Source: Symbiodinium natans
Taxonomy: Eukaryota; Sar; Dinophyceae; Suessiales; Symbiodiniaceae
Length of the DNA: 64,000 nucleotides
Assembly: GCA_905221605.1 (NCBI GenBank)
Contig: CAJNDS010002237.1
Location: 106,001-170,000 of the forward strand
Direction: 5' to 3'
In this document: in pieces, positions 31,901 through 42,748 of the stretch
How the letters are laid out: every line of letters starts with the position of its first letter
Numbering within the stretch: position 1 is the stretch's first letter
The notes under the pieces: model-generated
The model's input: the letters and a program-made list of their open reading frames with translations, nothing else
Database searches by the model: none
Told to the model about the DNA's origin: nothing
Made by a program: the position numbers and the translations under genes

Positions 31901-33125
31901 ACAGGGCGTTGGGGTTCAGGGTTTAGGGTTTTGGGGTTCAGGGTTTAGGGTTTTAGGGTTCAGGGTTTTTGGGTTTGGGATTTGGGGTTCAGGGTTAGGG
32001 TTCAGGGTTTTGGGTTTGAGGTTTTGTCGGCCCCCTCGAGCTTTGGAGCGAGGAGGCCTGGTTCTTAGATTCTCGGCCCCAGGTGGCACAGGATGGCCAG
32101 AAGCTCCTGGAGAGCGTGGAGAAGGTCCGTCGTGCCGTCGCTTTGCTGATGGCCCAGATGCGATCGCTCCTTCAGGAGGGGTGCTTCTTCATACTGCCCG
32201 ATGAGGTGGTGGGTTGGGGTCTCGGCAGGTTTTTGCCCTGGGAAGAGCTGCAGCTGCTGAGCTTCACACTTTGGCGAGGTCATTGCTATCCTCCGAGACC
32301 GGGTCAGGCGAAGAGCCCTGCCTGCCCCTCCCGACACCAAACTCCTGTGCAAGTGCTGCGAAGTATTTCCACTACATGAACACACGCTTGGATGGGCTCG
32401 ATACTCCTGTCATTTCTTCGCATCTCTTGGCCTCATCAGGAGCTCAAGCCGTGGCAGCCTTCCCCGTATTGCCACTGAGCTTCGAAAGATTTGGGAGGGT
32501 CCTGTGCCGTTCTACTTGTGCACTGACCCAGGCCCCTGGCGCCTGCTGGTGCTGGACCTCCGTCCCGTCGCAGAGTTCGAGGCAAACTGCACTTGGGGGC
32601 TTCTTGGGGGCTTGGGGCATGGCCGCGGGGGATTCAGACTCAAGGAGTGATCTCCTGTGCAAAAGCAAAAGGCGGAGCGGCTTCCAGCAGCAGTTCACCT
32701 TGATCCGGCATCGATGTTTCCGCAGGCGTAGATTGCGTCGATGTCATGGCAAGGGCCTGCCGCGATCTGCCCTTCTCGTCGCAGCTTGCGTCCTTCTTGC
32801 CAGGCGGCTTGGAATTCCGGCAGGCCCAGGGGATGTTTGGGGGACAGAAGGGACCGAAGGGAGGGAAGAGGTGAGGCAGAGGCGAGGCAGAGGTGAGGCA
32901 GAGGTCCTGCGGCATGGGCCCTCTGGTCCCCAGGAAGCTCCTGCAGTGGGGCCAGGACAAATCAGGACCGGTTGTGCTGGAGCTGCTTGGGCCGCACCAC
33001 GTTCGAATCTAAAGCCTCGCGCTGCGGCGTCGCATGGTGTGAGGCCATCGCAGGTCTTCGAGACCCTCAAGGCGACCCTCGGCGAAGACTGGATCTGTGA
33101 CAGTCAGGCAACGTGGACCCCTTGA
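28999..33125 (+). CDS. TBC (Rab-GAP) plus rhodanese domain protein, TBC1D23/TBCK-like
   Basis: Exons recognised: from 28999 (LFQKLQRLAWQ), 29106-29129 plus 29212-29277 (join across a GA-AG intron to VIRADAERTRSDMEFF), 29370-29429 (VKYKQGLNE), 29723-29795 (VFELFVTFVRDYTP), about 29825-29900 (CFDRRLQRFFSSEEF), 30141-30189 (PDLHNLFVEKDVCGPE), 30337-30378 (MPWFLTLFASK), 30490-30570 (LAIQLWDRLLERGEPHFIIF), about 30815-30880 (EEILTADRSALPEILTSLGI), 31859-31905, 32085-32175 (helical), about 32440-32610 (WRLLVLDLRPVAEFEA, rhodanese-like), ending near 33056-33125 (VFETLKATLGEDWICDSQ, TGA). TBC domains stimulate GTP hydrolysis on Rabs using an Arg (IxxDxxR) and Gln (YxQ) finger, and both are present here. 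Order TBC then rhodanese matches TBC1D23 and TBCK, which act at Golgi/endosome membranes. The N-terminus, several boundaries and any kinase domain are unresolved; the rhodanese Cys was not found. Confidence 0.8.
31016..31062 (+). repeat. 18-bp tandem repeat GCGCGTGTCGCGGGGCGC
   Basis: Two and a half copies of a G+C-rich 18-mer lie within an intron of the TBC gene. A longer open frame crosses it by chance. Confidence 0.8.
31228..31385 (+). repeat. Degenerate GTTTCCCGAATCC repeat
   Basis: About a dozen imperfect copies of a 12-13-bp word (CAGTTTCCCGAATCC-like) occupy 160 bp of the same large intron. Confidence 0.75.
31748..31818 (-). repeat. Telomere-like (CCCTAAA)n array, minus orientation
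   Basis: Six to eight imperfect CCCTAAA units lie about 40 bp before the exon at 31859. A TTTAGGG-type array in the opposite orientation lies just after that exon. Confidence 0.9.
31911..32026 (+). repeat. Telomere-like GGGTTTAGGG/GGGTTCAGGG array
   Basis: About twelve imperfect units of TTTAGGG, TTCAGGG and TTTTGGG begin 6 nt after the predicted donor of the 31859-31905 exon. Confidence 0.9.
32862..32912 (+). repeat. GAGGCAGAGGTGAGG tandem repeat
   Basis: About five copies of a 10-bp purine-rich unit near the 3' part of the TBC gene; probably intronic. Confidence 0.7.
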
Positions 33126-34160
33126 CACGCACGCACTGCAATCTGCTATCTGTTGTCTGTGTTTTGTGTGTGTGTGTGTCTCTGTGTGTACACCTTGTTG
33201 CGAATGCTAAGGGTTAATCGTTGTGGCGCAAATTCCCTGTCGCTAGGTAGAAACACAGACTGAAGGCCCCCCAACCAAGCCGGCTGCACGTACCGACGAA
33301 CCGGGACGGGACGCCATCCCGCGTACCTGCGATCCTTGTCGTGCTGCCCAGGGACAATGAAAATCCTTTGAGTGCATGAGCGACCAAGCAAGTGGCCCCC
33401 AGAAACAAGTTGGAGATTGGTTCGTATCTGGTATCAGGTTCGCCTTTCGACGGCTTTAAGTCGACTAGCGGGTTAGTTTGGATTACCCGACCCCAGGGAT
33501 GACTCTAAGCCCACGGTTTCAACGACCTGGCTCAAGCCTGGGTTCTTGTAGGGCCAGTTTCTGAAAGTTTGAACATTTTTCTACTCTAGTGACGGCATTC
33601 GCCTTGCACCACCGCAGATTGCAACCGCACAGCTGGCCTGTAAACCGATGCATCTCAACGCAAATGCTTATGTACGGCGATGTAATCCAACACAAAGATC
33701 TATGTAAATCGATGCATCTCATCGCAAAGATCTTCCCATGTCGATGCCGCTCAACGCACAGGTCTTGAAACATCGATGCATCTCGTGTCTATGTAAAGGC
33801 ATTGTCAAAGCAAAGGTTTATGTCGACCGAGTCGTTCCCCTGCAAATACACATTCATATCCAAAATGCTTAGCTTCCCGAAAACTCCGCTGTGCCGTAAA
33901 TGATCGTGAGGTTTTGGGCTTAGGCCTGAAGGCTTGGGGATACGGGGCAAGGTTTAGGGTTTGGAGTTTCGTGTTTAGGGTTCCGAGTAGGGTTTAAGGG
34001 CGCAAGGAACAACCAAACCCAACCGGCTTAAAACTTGGTTTCAAGCTTACCAAGGTGTTGGCCCTTGGAGCCTTCCAACCAGTTCTAAGCCCCCGGACCT
34101 TAGAGACCATCCCAAGCGACCGAGCTCTCAGCTTAAAACCGGTTTAAAGCCGATTCTGAC
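33126..34160. other. Intergenic with short repeats
   Basis: After the TBC stop this stretch holds a short GT repeat (about 33163-33190), a 32-bp minisatellite (33645-33830) and a degenerate TTTAGGG-like patch (about 33950-33990). No gene is supported. Confidence 0.5.
33645..33830 (+). repeat. ~32-bp minisatellite (CGATGCATCTCAACGCAAA...)
   Basis: Five to six diverged units begin with CGATGCATCTC or CGATGT and contain AACGCAAAG and TTATGTA-like segments. The period is 30-35 bp. It is A+T-balanced, unlike the G/C-run satellites nearby. Confidence 0.75.
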
Positions 34161-34161
34161 T

Positions 34162-34917
34162 TCAAATAGCAGACGAGCCCGCAGAGTTGTCACTGAGGCA
34201 ATAGGCCGTTGATATCAGTCGGAAGACTTCGTGGTTTGTCAGCTTGTCCCGCCCAACTTTGTCACGAAAGCTAGCCTCTGAGGGCTGGCGGAGTATCTTA
34301 CTTAAGCGAAGCTTACAACCTGAAGGGTATACAGGGGCCCCCGGAGGCTCCGCCACGAAACGCAGCAAACCCGGTCGAGTTCCGGTCTCGAAACACAGGT
34401 TTTGGGGAAACGGGCTGGCGTTCATTTCCTTCGTATATTGGGTGCAAATCAACGCCGTTTTTTGTGGATCCCAGGTCACAAAAAAGCCCTCAAAGAAAAG
34501 ACTCAGAAGCCTTGATGTTGACTTGAGTCCGACGTCCCTCAAAGCTGGATTGGACAGACTTCGCCTGGTGAGTGCAACATCTGTTGTGGTGTCATGCGCT
34601 TCAAAAAAGAGCCCTCCGGAAGATGCTAAAACACCGCAGAGCAAAGCAACACACCAACACAGCCTGCTGCCTTTGCGTGTGCTTGTCCTGCTGCGTAGTT
34701 GATGCCATGTTGACGGAAGCTCTTCCGTGGGGGTACCTGAACATACCTTGACTAGCTTTCGTCCCAGGCCCTCACCCCCAAGTTTCATGCCCTCGCCACC
34801 GCAACAGTTGCAAAAGCTCCGCCGGACCACCGAGTAGCTGTTCACGCATGTCAACCGTTTCCTGCCTGGGCTGATTTGAGCTTGGCGCCGCTGGCCACAG
34901 ATTTGTTTCCCCACCAA
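34162..34917 (-). CDS. Hypothetical open frame on the minus strand
   Basis: A 251-codon open frame lacks an ATG near its 5' end; the first Met falls about 44 codons in (MKLGGEGLGRK). A hydrophobic stretch (LCWCVALLCGVLASSGGLFF) could be a membrane or signal segment, followed by a soluble part. No family is recognised. All other genes are on the + strand, and a 152-codon + frame (34244-34702) overlaps it. It may be a chance frame. Confidence 0.2.
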   Translation of the reverse strand: MVGKQICGQRRQAQISPGRKRLTCVNSYSVVRRSFCNCCGGEGMKLGGEGLGRKLVKVCSGTPTEELPSTWHQLRSRTSTRKGSRLCWCVALLCGVLASSGGLFFEAHDTTTDVALTRRSLSNPALRDVGLKSTSRLLSLFFEGFFVTWDPQKTALICTQYTKEMNASPFPQNLCFETGTRPGLLRFVAEPPGAPVYPSGCKLRLSKILRQPSEASFRDKVGRDKLTNHEVFRLISTAYCLSDNSAGSSAI

Positions 34918-35082
34918 CGAAACTGGTTGCAGTTACCGCGGAAGCGGGATGGGACGTCATCCCATGTACACTTGATTGCAGTAAGTCATGGTAAGATTCA
35001 TGAAGCCTTCGAAGGTCCATGTGTGGGCGTGTGGGTTAGTCTGTTTGTATTTTGTGTTTGTAGGTGCGTATGCGTGTGTATG

Positions 35083-36090
35083 CAGGCTCACATTTGCCTA
35101 CTTGGACGCTCAGAAGATTCTGCGCTGCTACAGCATTTGTACAAGGCAGGGCTCTCACATCGGTTTGCTTGCAAATTGTGCAGAATGCCGACATTCCCTT
35201 GGGGCCCACCGTGGGCGCGGCAAGGTCTTGACCAGAGACCTGACGTTGAGACACATTTCTGTCGCCAGTGGTGGCTTCCAGGCTGGCATTCTTTCTAATT
35301 CCAACAGCTCAAGCATGCTCGAACTCTACAATGTGCTCTTGGCAGTCCATGTTGCCAGGCTGTTATCAAGTGTGCTGCGAAGCACGGCTACGAGATCGTT
35401 CGGAGCGAGTCGGGTGTCGGCGGAACTCTAGACAGGCGCTGCGCACACGGTGGCTACCCAAAACAAGAATCTCAAAACCTTAAACCCAAAACCCCATGCC
35501 TATTCGAGTTTGAGAGCCCTGTCAGGCAGGCAATTCCTGCGGCGGCGGCAGCTGCAGAAGGCCACGTTATCGTTAGGGTCGGTAGGTTTTATAAGTCACT
35601 TTAAAATGTGTGGTTTAGGGTTTGATCAGGTTAACATGGTTAGGTGAAATGCAGTCGGCTCCATGTGGACAATAACTCCTTGAGGCGTGTGCCCAGTATG
35701 GCCATCCTGTGTAATGAGGTCTTCGAGCAGTAGTCCTCAAGAGATGCCTCCGACCAGAGAGAGCGAGATAGATAGATTAGATAGATGGATGGATGGATAT
35801 ATAGATAGATAGATATATATATATATGTATATGTATATATTTATATGTACACATGTCTGTGACCCCCCCCCGCCCCGATGTCCTTCAGAGTAGGTGGCGA
35901 GCCCCAGGTCTTGAAGGTTTAGGCTCTGTGCGGTATCTCATATGAGATGGTGCTTTGAAATCAAAGGTATGTCTAGTAATGTTGTCATCATGATTTCCGT
36001 CTTCAGGGGCAGCGGCAGCTGCCGCTGCAGCAGCAGAGAGTGCAGCGACCAAGCTGTCGGCCGTGCTGCCGTGTGCTTGGTTTCTCACGT
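35083..36090 (+). CDS. Weak exon series, unrecognised
   Basis: Three segments look exon-like. One follows TGCAG at 35083 (AHICLLGRSEDSALLQHLY) and continues with FACKLCRMPTF and THFCRQWW, a possible Cys/His cluster. A second near 35360 reads VIKCAAKHGYEIVRSE. Ala-rich ends are seen near 35537 (AIPAAAAAAEGHVIV) and 36007 (AAAAAAESAATKLSAV) after AG acceptors. They could be one gene. No domain is recognised and frames between them are not settled. Confidence 0.25.
35755..35852 (+). repeat. GATA/GGAT/TA microsatellite
   Basis: A compound simple repeat: GATAGATA, then GGATGGAT, then GATAGATA, then (TA)n with GTA interruptions. Confidence 0.9.
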
Positions 36091-36099
36091 GATGGGCCC

Positions 36100-37370
36100 T
36101 CTAACTCCCCATGTACCCCAAAATACCCTCACAAAGGGTACCCAAAATCATCGTATTCGTATTGACCGCGTTTCCTCTCAGGTCCAGCCTGAAACGGGTG
36201 ACTGCAGGTCGGGCATTGCTCCCTTTAGCAAGACCGGACGGTTGAATGGTGTTTTAGCGTCGTCGTATACCATGAGCCTAGTGACCAGGCACGCGACCCA
36301 CAAGCGAGTCCAGCCTCGCAGCCAAGAGTGACACATCAGGATCGCTTCCACAGTTGCAGAATTAGGGTAGTGCCTCAGAGCTGCAGGTAGAGGTAACTGC
36401 ACACTTTTTTCTGACATTTGTGAAATGCAGGAAACCCCCCCATGTCCTCTGGGAGTCCAGCAGCTCGGCACATGAGAAAGATCGGATGGGTTTTTTCGGG
36501 GTTTGTTTTTGCTGTAATTCTAAAGGGACCAACATGTGAATACTATTAGTAAGCGAGGTCGGTGTTGCTTCCGGTGGGTTGGCCGACATGCTGCCGTCCT
36601 TCGTTGAAGTGTTACCTTGAGAAAGGCCCCAGCGCTGGTCGACAGGCCCGGCAATTGGCCGTGCCCCCGGGACACGCCAGCGTTTCAGCCTTTCGTGCCC
36701 TGGCCTTCCTGTGAGTGGGCCCAAGCATGTGTTGCGCCTACTGCCGATTCCCTTGTGCTTCCAAAAAAACAACGCCCCCCTCGTGGCGCAAAGTCTTATT
36801 CCTTCTCTTTGAGCCCTCCAGGCCTGACAGTGTTGACCTGGATCGTCTTCCCCGAAGGGGGGCCGAGGCCCAGAGGGACCATGGCTTTGTTCTGCACATG
36901 TTAAAAAAGTGAGGGCTAGCTTATTCTGCGGATTTTGCGAATCGGCCAGGAGCTCCGCTCTCTCCGATGCTGGTCCTGCGTGGCCCTTGCCATCAGGCGC
37001 GCAGGGCATCGCCATGAACTGCGCCAGAAGCCCCTGGAAGCCCCCCAAAATTTAGATTCCACTTATTCTAGGCCCCTGTGCCAGTACCAACCCTAACACC
37101 CTAAAGCCCTGAAATCCTGAAATCCCTCCAGTGCCCTAAGAGTCCCGAGGAGGCCCTCGGATCCAAAACCAAGTTCTTGAGAGCGCCTCACGAGTCGAGG
37201 CCCCCGCAAGACACCGAGGCCGTCCTTCGTGAAGGACGGGGGATGCGTTCTCTTCGAAGGAGAGCTGAAGCTAGCCTTTTTTCCTCTTTCAAAGTCTTCT
37301 CCCCCCGAACTGGGCCCTAGACTCCCTACTGTTTGACCTTTGTCTGTCCTTGGCAAGCTCTTCCTGAGCC
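36100..37370. other. No supported gene
   Basis: A 228-codon minus-strand frame (36362-37048) shows no family resemblance and lacks coding character. A degenerate CCCTAA patch lies near 37085-37130. Confidence 0.4.
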
Positions 37371-37379
37371 CCATACACC

Positions 37380-37450
37380 CCTTTTTTTAAGGAGGGCCTA
37401 TTTTTTTGGGTTTTTTTTTTTTTTTTGGGCCTTTTTTTTTTTTGTTGGTC
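37380..37450 (+). repeat. T-rich tract
   Basis: Runs of T broken by GGG at 37381-37443. The block to 37580 resembles, in reverse complement, the spacer at 38815-39000 (AAAACCAACGAAAACC words). Confidence 0.8.
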
Positions 37451-37584
37451 GATTTTCTTGGTTTTTCCTAAGAAAACCACCATTCCCTCCATATTTTTAA
37501 AGGATTTGATGCATTTTCGTGGTTTTTGGTACGAAAAACAGTAATTTCTCTGTGGTTTCATAGGAAAGCGTTATTTCTGGTACG

Positions 37585-37755
37585 TTTTAGAAGGAAAGAA
37601 GGAAAGAAAGGAAGGAAGGAAGGATGAAAGAAAGGAAGAAAACAAGGAAGGAAGGAAGGAAGGAAGGAAGAAAGGAGGGAAGGAAGAAAGGAAGGAAACA
37701 AGGAAGGAAGAAAGGAAGGAAGAAAGGAAGGAAGCAAGGAAGGAAGAAAGGAAGC
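37585..37755 (+). repeat. Purine tract (GGAA/GAAA)n
   Basis: About 170 bp of almost pure purine, mainly AAGG and AAAG words. It adjoins the left edge of the satellite array. Confidence 0.95.
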
Positions 37756-39595
37756 GTGCTTCGAATCCCAAGAAACTAGTTGAAAAACATCGTGTGAGCA
37801 TTGTGTTTGCAAATGGGGGGGGCTGCGCCCCCCCCAACCCCCCCGCTTTTTTTGTTTTTTTTTTAAGCCGTGCAGAGCGTGCGTGCTTCAAAGCCCAAGA
37901 AACTTGTTGACACCCATCATGTGAGCAGGGTGTTTGCAAATGGTGGGGGGGGCTGCACCCCCCCCAACCCCCCGCTTCTTTTAAGCCGTACCAAGCGTGC
38001 TTCAAAGCCCAAGAAACTAGTGGAAAAACATCGTGTGAGCATTGTGTTTGCAAATTGGGGGGGGGGCTGGCGCCCCCCGCTTTTTTTAAGCTGTGCAGAG
38101 CGTGCTTCAAAGCCCAAGAAACTTGTTGACACCCATCATGTGAGCATGGTGTTTGCAAATGGGGGGGGGCTGCGCCCCCCCCCAACCCCCCACCGCTTCT
38201 TTTAAGCCGTACCAAGCGTGCTTCAAAGCCCAAGAAACTAGTTGAAAAACATCGTGTGAGCATTGTGTTTGCAAATGGGGGGGGCTGCGCCCCCCCCAAC
38301 CCCCCCGCTTTTTTTAAGCCGTGCAGAGCGTGCTTCAAAGCCCAAGAAACTTGTTGACACCCATCATGTGAGCAGGGTGTTTGCAAATGGGGGGAGGCTG
38401 CGCCCCCCCCAACCCCCCCCGCTTCTTTTAAGCCGTACCAAGCGTGCTTCCCAACCCAAGAAACTAGTTGAAAAACATCGTGTGAGCATTGCAAATGGGG
38501 GGGGCTGCGCCCCCCCCAACCCCCCCGCTTCTTTTAAGCTGTACCAAGCGTGCTTCAAAGCCCAAGAAACTAGTTGAAAAACATCGTGTGTGCATTGTGT
38601 TTGCAAATGGGGGGGGGCTGCGCCCCCCCCAACCCCCCCGCTTTTTTTAAGCCGTGCAGAGCGTGCTTCAAAGCCCAAGAAATTTGTTGACACCCATCAT
38701 GTGAGCAGGGTGTTTGCAAATGGGGGGGGGGGGCTGCGCCCCCCCAACCCCCCCCCCGCTTCTGTTAAGCCGTACCAAGCGTGCTTCAAAGCCCGAGAAA
38801 CTAGTTGAAAAAAAAAGTATGAATCCGATGAAAATATAGAGGGAATGATAGAAACCAAGAAAACGAACCAAATAGGGTTTTCCCTAGGACAAACTAAGGA
38901 AAAGCAACGTACGCTTTGACGTTTGACGAAATCCGTCCAAAATGTAATCAGAAGAGGGTTTCCTTAGGAAAAACCAACGAAAACCTCGTTTTTTTTCAAG
39001 CCGTGCAGAGCGTGCTTCAAAGCCCAAGAAACTTGTTGACACCCGTCATGTGAGCAGGGTGTTTGCCAATGAGGGGGGGCTGTGTTTTCCCCCAACCCCC
39101 CCCCCGCTTCATTTAAGTCGTACCAAGCTTGCTTCAAAGCCCAAGAAACTAGTTGAAAAGCATCGTGTGAGCATTGTGTTTGCAAATGGGGGGGGCTGCG
39201 CCCCCCCCAACCCCCCCGCTTTTTTTTGTTTTTTAAGCCGTGCAGAGCGCGCTTCAAAGCCCAAGAAACTTGTTGACACCCATCATGTGAGCAGGGTGTT
39301 TGCAAATGGGGGGTGGCTGCGCCCCCCCCCAACCCCCCCTGCTTCTTTTAAGCCGTACCAAGCGTGCTTCCCAACCCAAGAAACTAGTTGAAAAACATCG
39401 TGTGAGCATTGCAAATGGGGGGGGCTGCGCCCCCCCCAACCCCCCCGCTTCTTTTAAGCTGTACCAAGCGTGCTTCAAAGCCCAAGAAACTAGTTGAAAA
39501 ACATCGTGTGTGCATTGTGTTTGCAAATGGGGGGGGCTGCGCCCCCCCCAACCCCCCCGCTTTTTTTAAGCCGTGCAGAGCGTGCTTCAACCTAA
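37755..39595 (+). repeat. Satellite array, ~110-bp units in two types, with G-run/C-run hairpin
   Basis: About sixteen units each contain GCGTGCTTCAAAGCCCAAG, a TTGTTGACACCCATCATG (type B) or TAGTTGAAAAACATCGTG (type A) segment, then TTTGCAAAT, a run of 6-12 G, CTGCG, a run of 6-9 C, AACCC and CGCTT(C/T)TTTTAAG. Types A and B mostly alternate, giving a dimer of about 225 bp. The G-run and C-run can pair as a stem with a CTGCG loop. Frames crossing it are artefacts. An interruption lies at about 38815-38998. Confidence 0.93.
38815..39000 (+). repeat. Spacer repeat with AAAACCAACGAAAACC words
   Basis: The spacer has AAATCCGTCCAAAATGTAA and GAAAAACCAACGAAAACCTC. The same words return twice at 39596-39760, after the last satellite unit. 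It is a second, non-G/C-run repeat family. Confidence 0.7.
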
Positions 39596-39790
39596 GGGAA
39601 ATTACAGGAAATCCGTCCAAAATGTAAAAAAATAGGTTTTCCCCTATGAAAAACCAACGAAAACCTCAGGGAAATGACAGAAAATCCGTCCAAAATGTAA
39701 GGAAAGTAGGGTTTTTCCTAGAGAAAACCAAGGAAATCGACCAAAAAAAAAAGGCCCCCCCCAAAAAAAAAGACCCAAAAAAAAACTCCA
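39596..39790 (+). repeat. Spacer repeat (second block) and A/C homopolymer runs
   Basis: Two copies of AAATCCGTCCAAAATGTAA plus CTAGAGAAAACCAAGG-like words, then A-runs and C-runs (39745-39785) leading into the next satellite. Confidence 0.7.
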
Positions 39791-39792
39791 CC

Positions 39793-40545
39793 CATTTTGG
39801 CCCTTCTGACCCTCGGACCCCCCATTTGTTCAGCAATGGCCCTTCTGACCCCTTGGCCCCCCCCATAGACCAGCACGAATAGGGGAATTTGATCCATTTT
39901 GGCCCCTCTGACCCCTCTGACCCCCCCATTGTTCAGCACGAATTAGGGAATTTGATCCTCTGACCCCTCTGACCCCCCCATTGTTCAGCACGAATTTGAT
40001 CCATTTCCGCCCTTCTGACCCCTTGGCAGCCCATTGTTGAGCACGAATTTGGGAATTTGATTCATTTTGGCCCTTCTGACCCTCGGACCCCCCATTGTTC
40101 AGCAATGGCCCTTCTGACCCCTTGGCCCCCCCCATAGACCAGCACGAATAGGGGAATTTGATCCATTTTGGCCCCTCTGACCCCTCTGACCCCCCCAGCA
40201 CTTGTTTTGATCCTCTGACCCCTCTGACCCCCCCCATTGTTCAGCACGAATTTGGGAATTTGATCCATTTCGGCCCTTCTGACCCCTTGGCCCCCCCCCC
40301 ATTGTTCAGCACGAATTTGGGAATTTGATCCATTTTGGCCCTTCTGACCCCTCTGACCCCCCATTGTTCAGCAATGGCCCTTCTGACCCCTTGGCCCCCC
40401 CCATAGACCAGCACGAATAGGGGAATTTGATCCATTTTGGCCCTTCTGACCCCTCTGACCCCCCATTGTTCAGCACGAATTTGGGAATTTGATCCATTTT
40501 GGCCCCTCTGACGCCTTTAACCCCACTTGTTCAACACGAACAAAA
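39793..40545 (+). repeat. ~62-bp satellite (CATTTTGGCCCTTCTGACCC...)
   Basis: About twelve units carry CCATTTTGGCCC(T/C)TCTGACC, then CTCTGACCCCCCATTGTTCAG, then CACGAATTTGGGAATTTGAT. Shorter variants with ATAGACCAGCACGAATAGGGG occur in a repeating order, suggesting a higher-order pattern. No gene. Confidence 0.9.
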
Positions 40546-40654
40546 AATGCACTTTCTATTGTCGTAATGTTATGGCATTCTTTGGCCGGGTGGGTTCTTT
40601 TCCGTTGCCTATACGCACACTGCTGGCCTAGCAAATGCTCGAACTTGAGATGCT

Positions 40655-40712
40655 GAACCCTTAACCCTAAACCCTAAACCCAAAACCCTAAACCCTAAAC
40701 CCTACACCCTGA
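40655..40712 (-). repeat. Telomere-like (CCCTAAA)n array
   Basis: About seven imperfect CCCTAAA units follow the 62-bp satellite after ~110 bp of unique sequence. Confidence 0.9.
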
Positions 40713-40849
40713 TGTGTCTGCAAAGGACTGTGCACAGCCTGAGGGTGCAAGGGAGTTCTTTTTTTGTTTTTGCCCGCAACTACCTGTCGTGCACCAGGGC
40801 GCCAAGGGCATTCTAGACCCGAAGCCCTGCCGCCGGTTTCGCAGAGCAA

Positions 40850-41515
40850 AGGAATGTTTTCCAGAACATCAATGACACGGAGGTGACGCTTGGAGTTGCT
40901 GGGCTTGTTCTGAAGGTGCTCTGAAGCCTTTCTTTGCTTTCTCCGGTGTCCACCCATGGATGCATCAAGGTTGTGGCTCAACATGCAGACTTAAACCCCT
41001 TCCTCGCGACGCTGCAGTGAGCCCGCGTGTGTGTGTGTGTGTGTGTGGTTTGGGGTTCAGAGAGCCTTCCCAGAAGGCTCTACTGGCCCTAACTGGATTC
41101 TGGTCGCAGGATTCGTGGTTGCAGAGCTGGTGTTTTCACTACAGTTCTTTCTGGTTTTCGGGTGTCAAGGTTTCGGATGTAACAGCCATGAACTGATGCC
41201 TTCTGCTCGTAATGATTCGAAGCAGAACCTGTTTCAGCCATGTTCAAGCACCTCCGGTCACCTCTGTGCTGCCTCGCAGCCGTGGAAAGAAAAGATATGG
41301 AAGCGTGCCAGTAAAAATTGTTGCGAGCTGGAAGGGAAGGGCCACAGACCAAACTGCCACAAAGCCTCGGACCAGTGCCCTAAAGTGCCCAGAAGCCGGT
41401 GCTCGCAGGTACTCGCATCCCTTCCGCAAAGTGATCATCATGGGCAAGTACATCAGCAACGAGACAAACTACACCATCCAGACGCAAAGAGGCACCTGCC
41501 GAGGGAGTTGGGCGC
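40850..41515 (+). CDS. Exon series of an unrecognised gene (5' group)
   Basis: Exon-like segments on the + strand are about 40852-40912 (NVFQNINDTEVTLGVAGLVL, GT donor), about 41272-41330 (GKKRYGSVPVKIVASWK) and about 41406-41500 (SHPFRKVIIMGKYISNETNY). Compositions and splice dinucleotides are those of real coding exons here, and the gene probably continues downstream of the TTG tract. No domain is recognised. A GT repeat lies in the first intron. Confidence 0.4.
41023..41048 (+). repeat. (GT)n microsatellite
   Basis: Twelve GT dinucleotides. Confidence 0.9.
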
Positions 41516-41544
41516 CAAAGGTGGGAATCGATTTGGTTGAGTAG

Positions 41545-42079
<535 letters not shown>

Positions 42080-42748
42080 CGTTGTCTGCTTTCCAGGTGT
42101 TTTTTTGCTTGTGCATGTTGTGCATGCTTCAGGGAGTCGAAAGCAGCTGCCACATGTGAACTGAGAGTTGACGGAGTGAGGAAGTCTGAAGACCCCAGAA
42201 ACGTCCAGAAACGCTCCCGGACGCCAGCAACCCTGTGTCCCCCGAAAAAGCTTAGGGCCATAGTTTGGAGGGCCTTGCCTCGCAGGCGAGACGGAGATCG
42301 AAACCCGGAAGTACACTGGAACGGCCGCCAGCATTCTGTGCAAGTGGCTTGGCTTTTCCGGCTCTGATTCAGGCTGTGGGGTTGAAGGTGGCAATCTGCG
42401 GCAGCCGGTTCGCCGGACTTGCTTCAGGGGGCTCTGGGCAAAGCGTCTTCTTCCATGTGCCTTTTTTGAGAACTCGACCGAGCTCAGTTCTGTCTTCTGC
42501 TTGTTCTTGGGGGTGGATCTGGCATGGCTCACGAGGTGCTAATCGGGACATGCTAGCGCGATGAAGGCAATTAGTTGCAGCCGACCTGCCCACGAGGCTT
42601 GCAGCGCACGTCACCACGAGGTGGGGCTCTTAAAGCACCCATCCTTCTATGCGATTCCGGTACAGCTTGCATAGATGTCTGCGGATATAGGTGTTGTTGA
42701 GCCAATATCAGCTGGCAGCCCTCCTTCCTGTCATGCTCTCGCGCCGGA

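Noticed and set aside
33220-34970. Two similar CGGGATGGGACGTCATCCC-like palindromes (about 33305 and 34945)
   Set aside because: They may be a small dispersed repeat, but only two short copies are visible, so no feature is called.
36362-37048. A 228-codon minus-strand frame
   Set aside because: No recognisable domain, unsupported start, opposite strand to all real genes; probably chance in G+C-rich DNA.
37571-39526. Frames of 70-300 codons over the satellite, some with Cys-like repeats
   Set aside because: Their peptides repeat with the DNA unit on both strands, so they reflect the satellite and not proteins.
37755-40545. Possible CRISPR-like regular repeats
   Set aside because: The repeats are 60-110 bp with no unique spacers and the DNA is eukaryotic.
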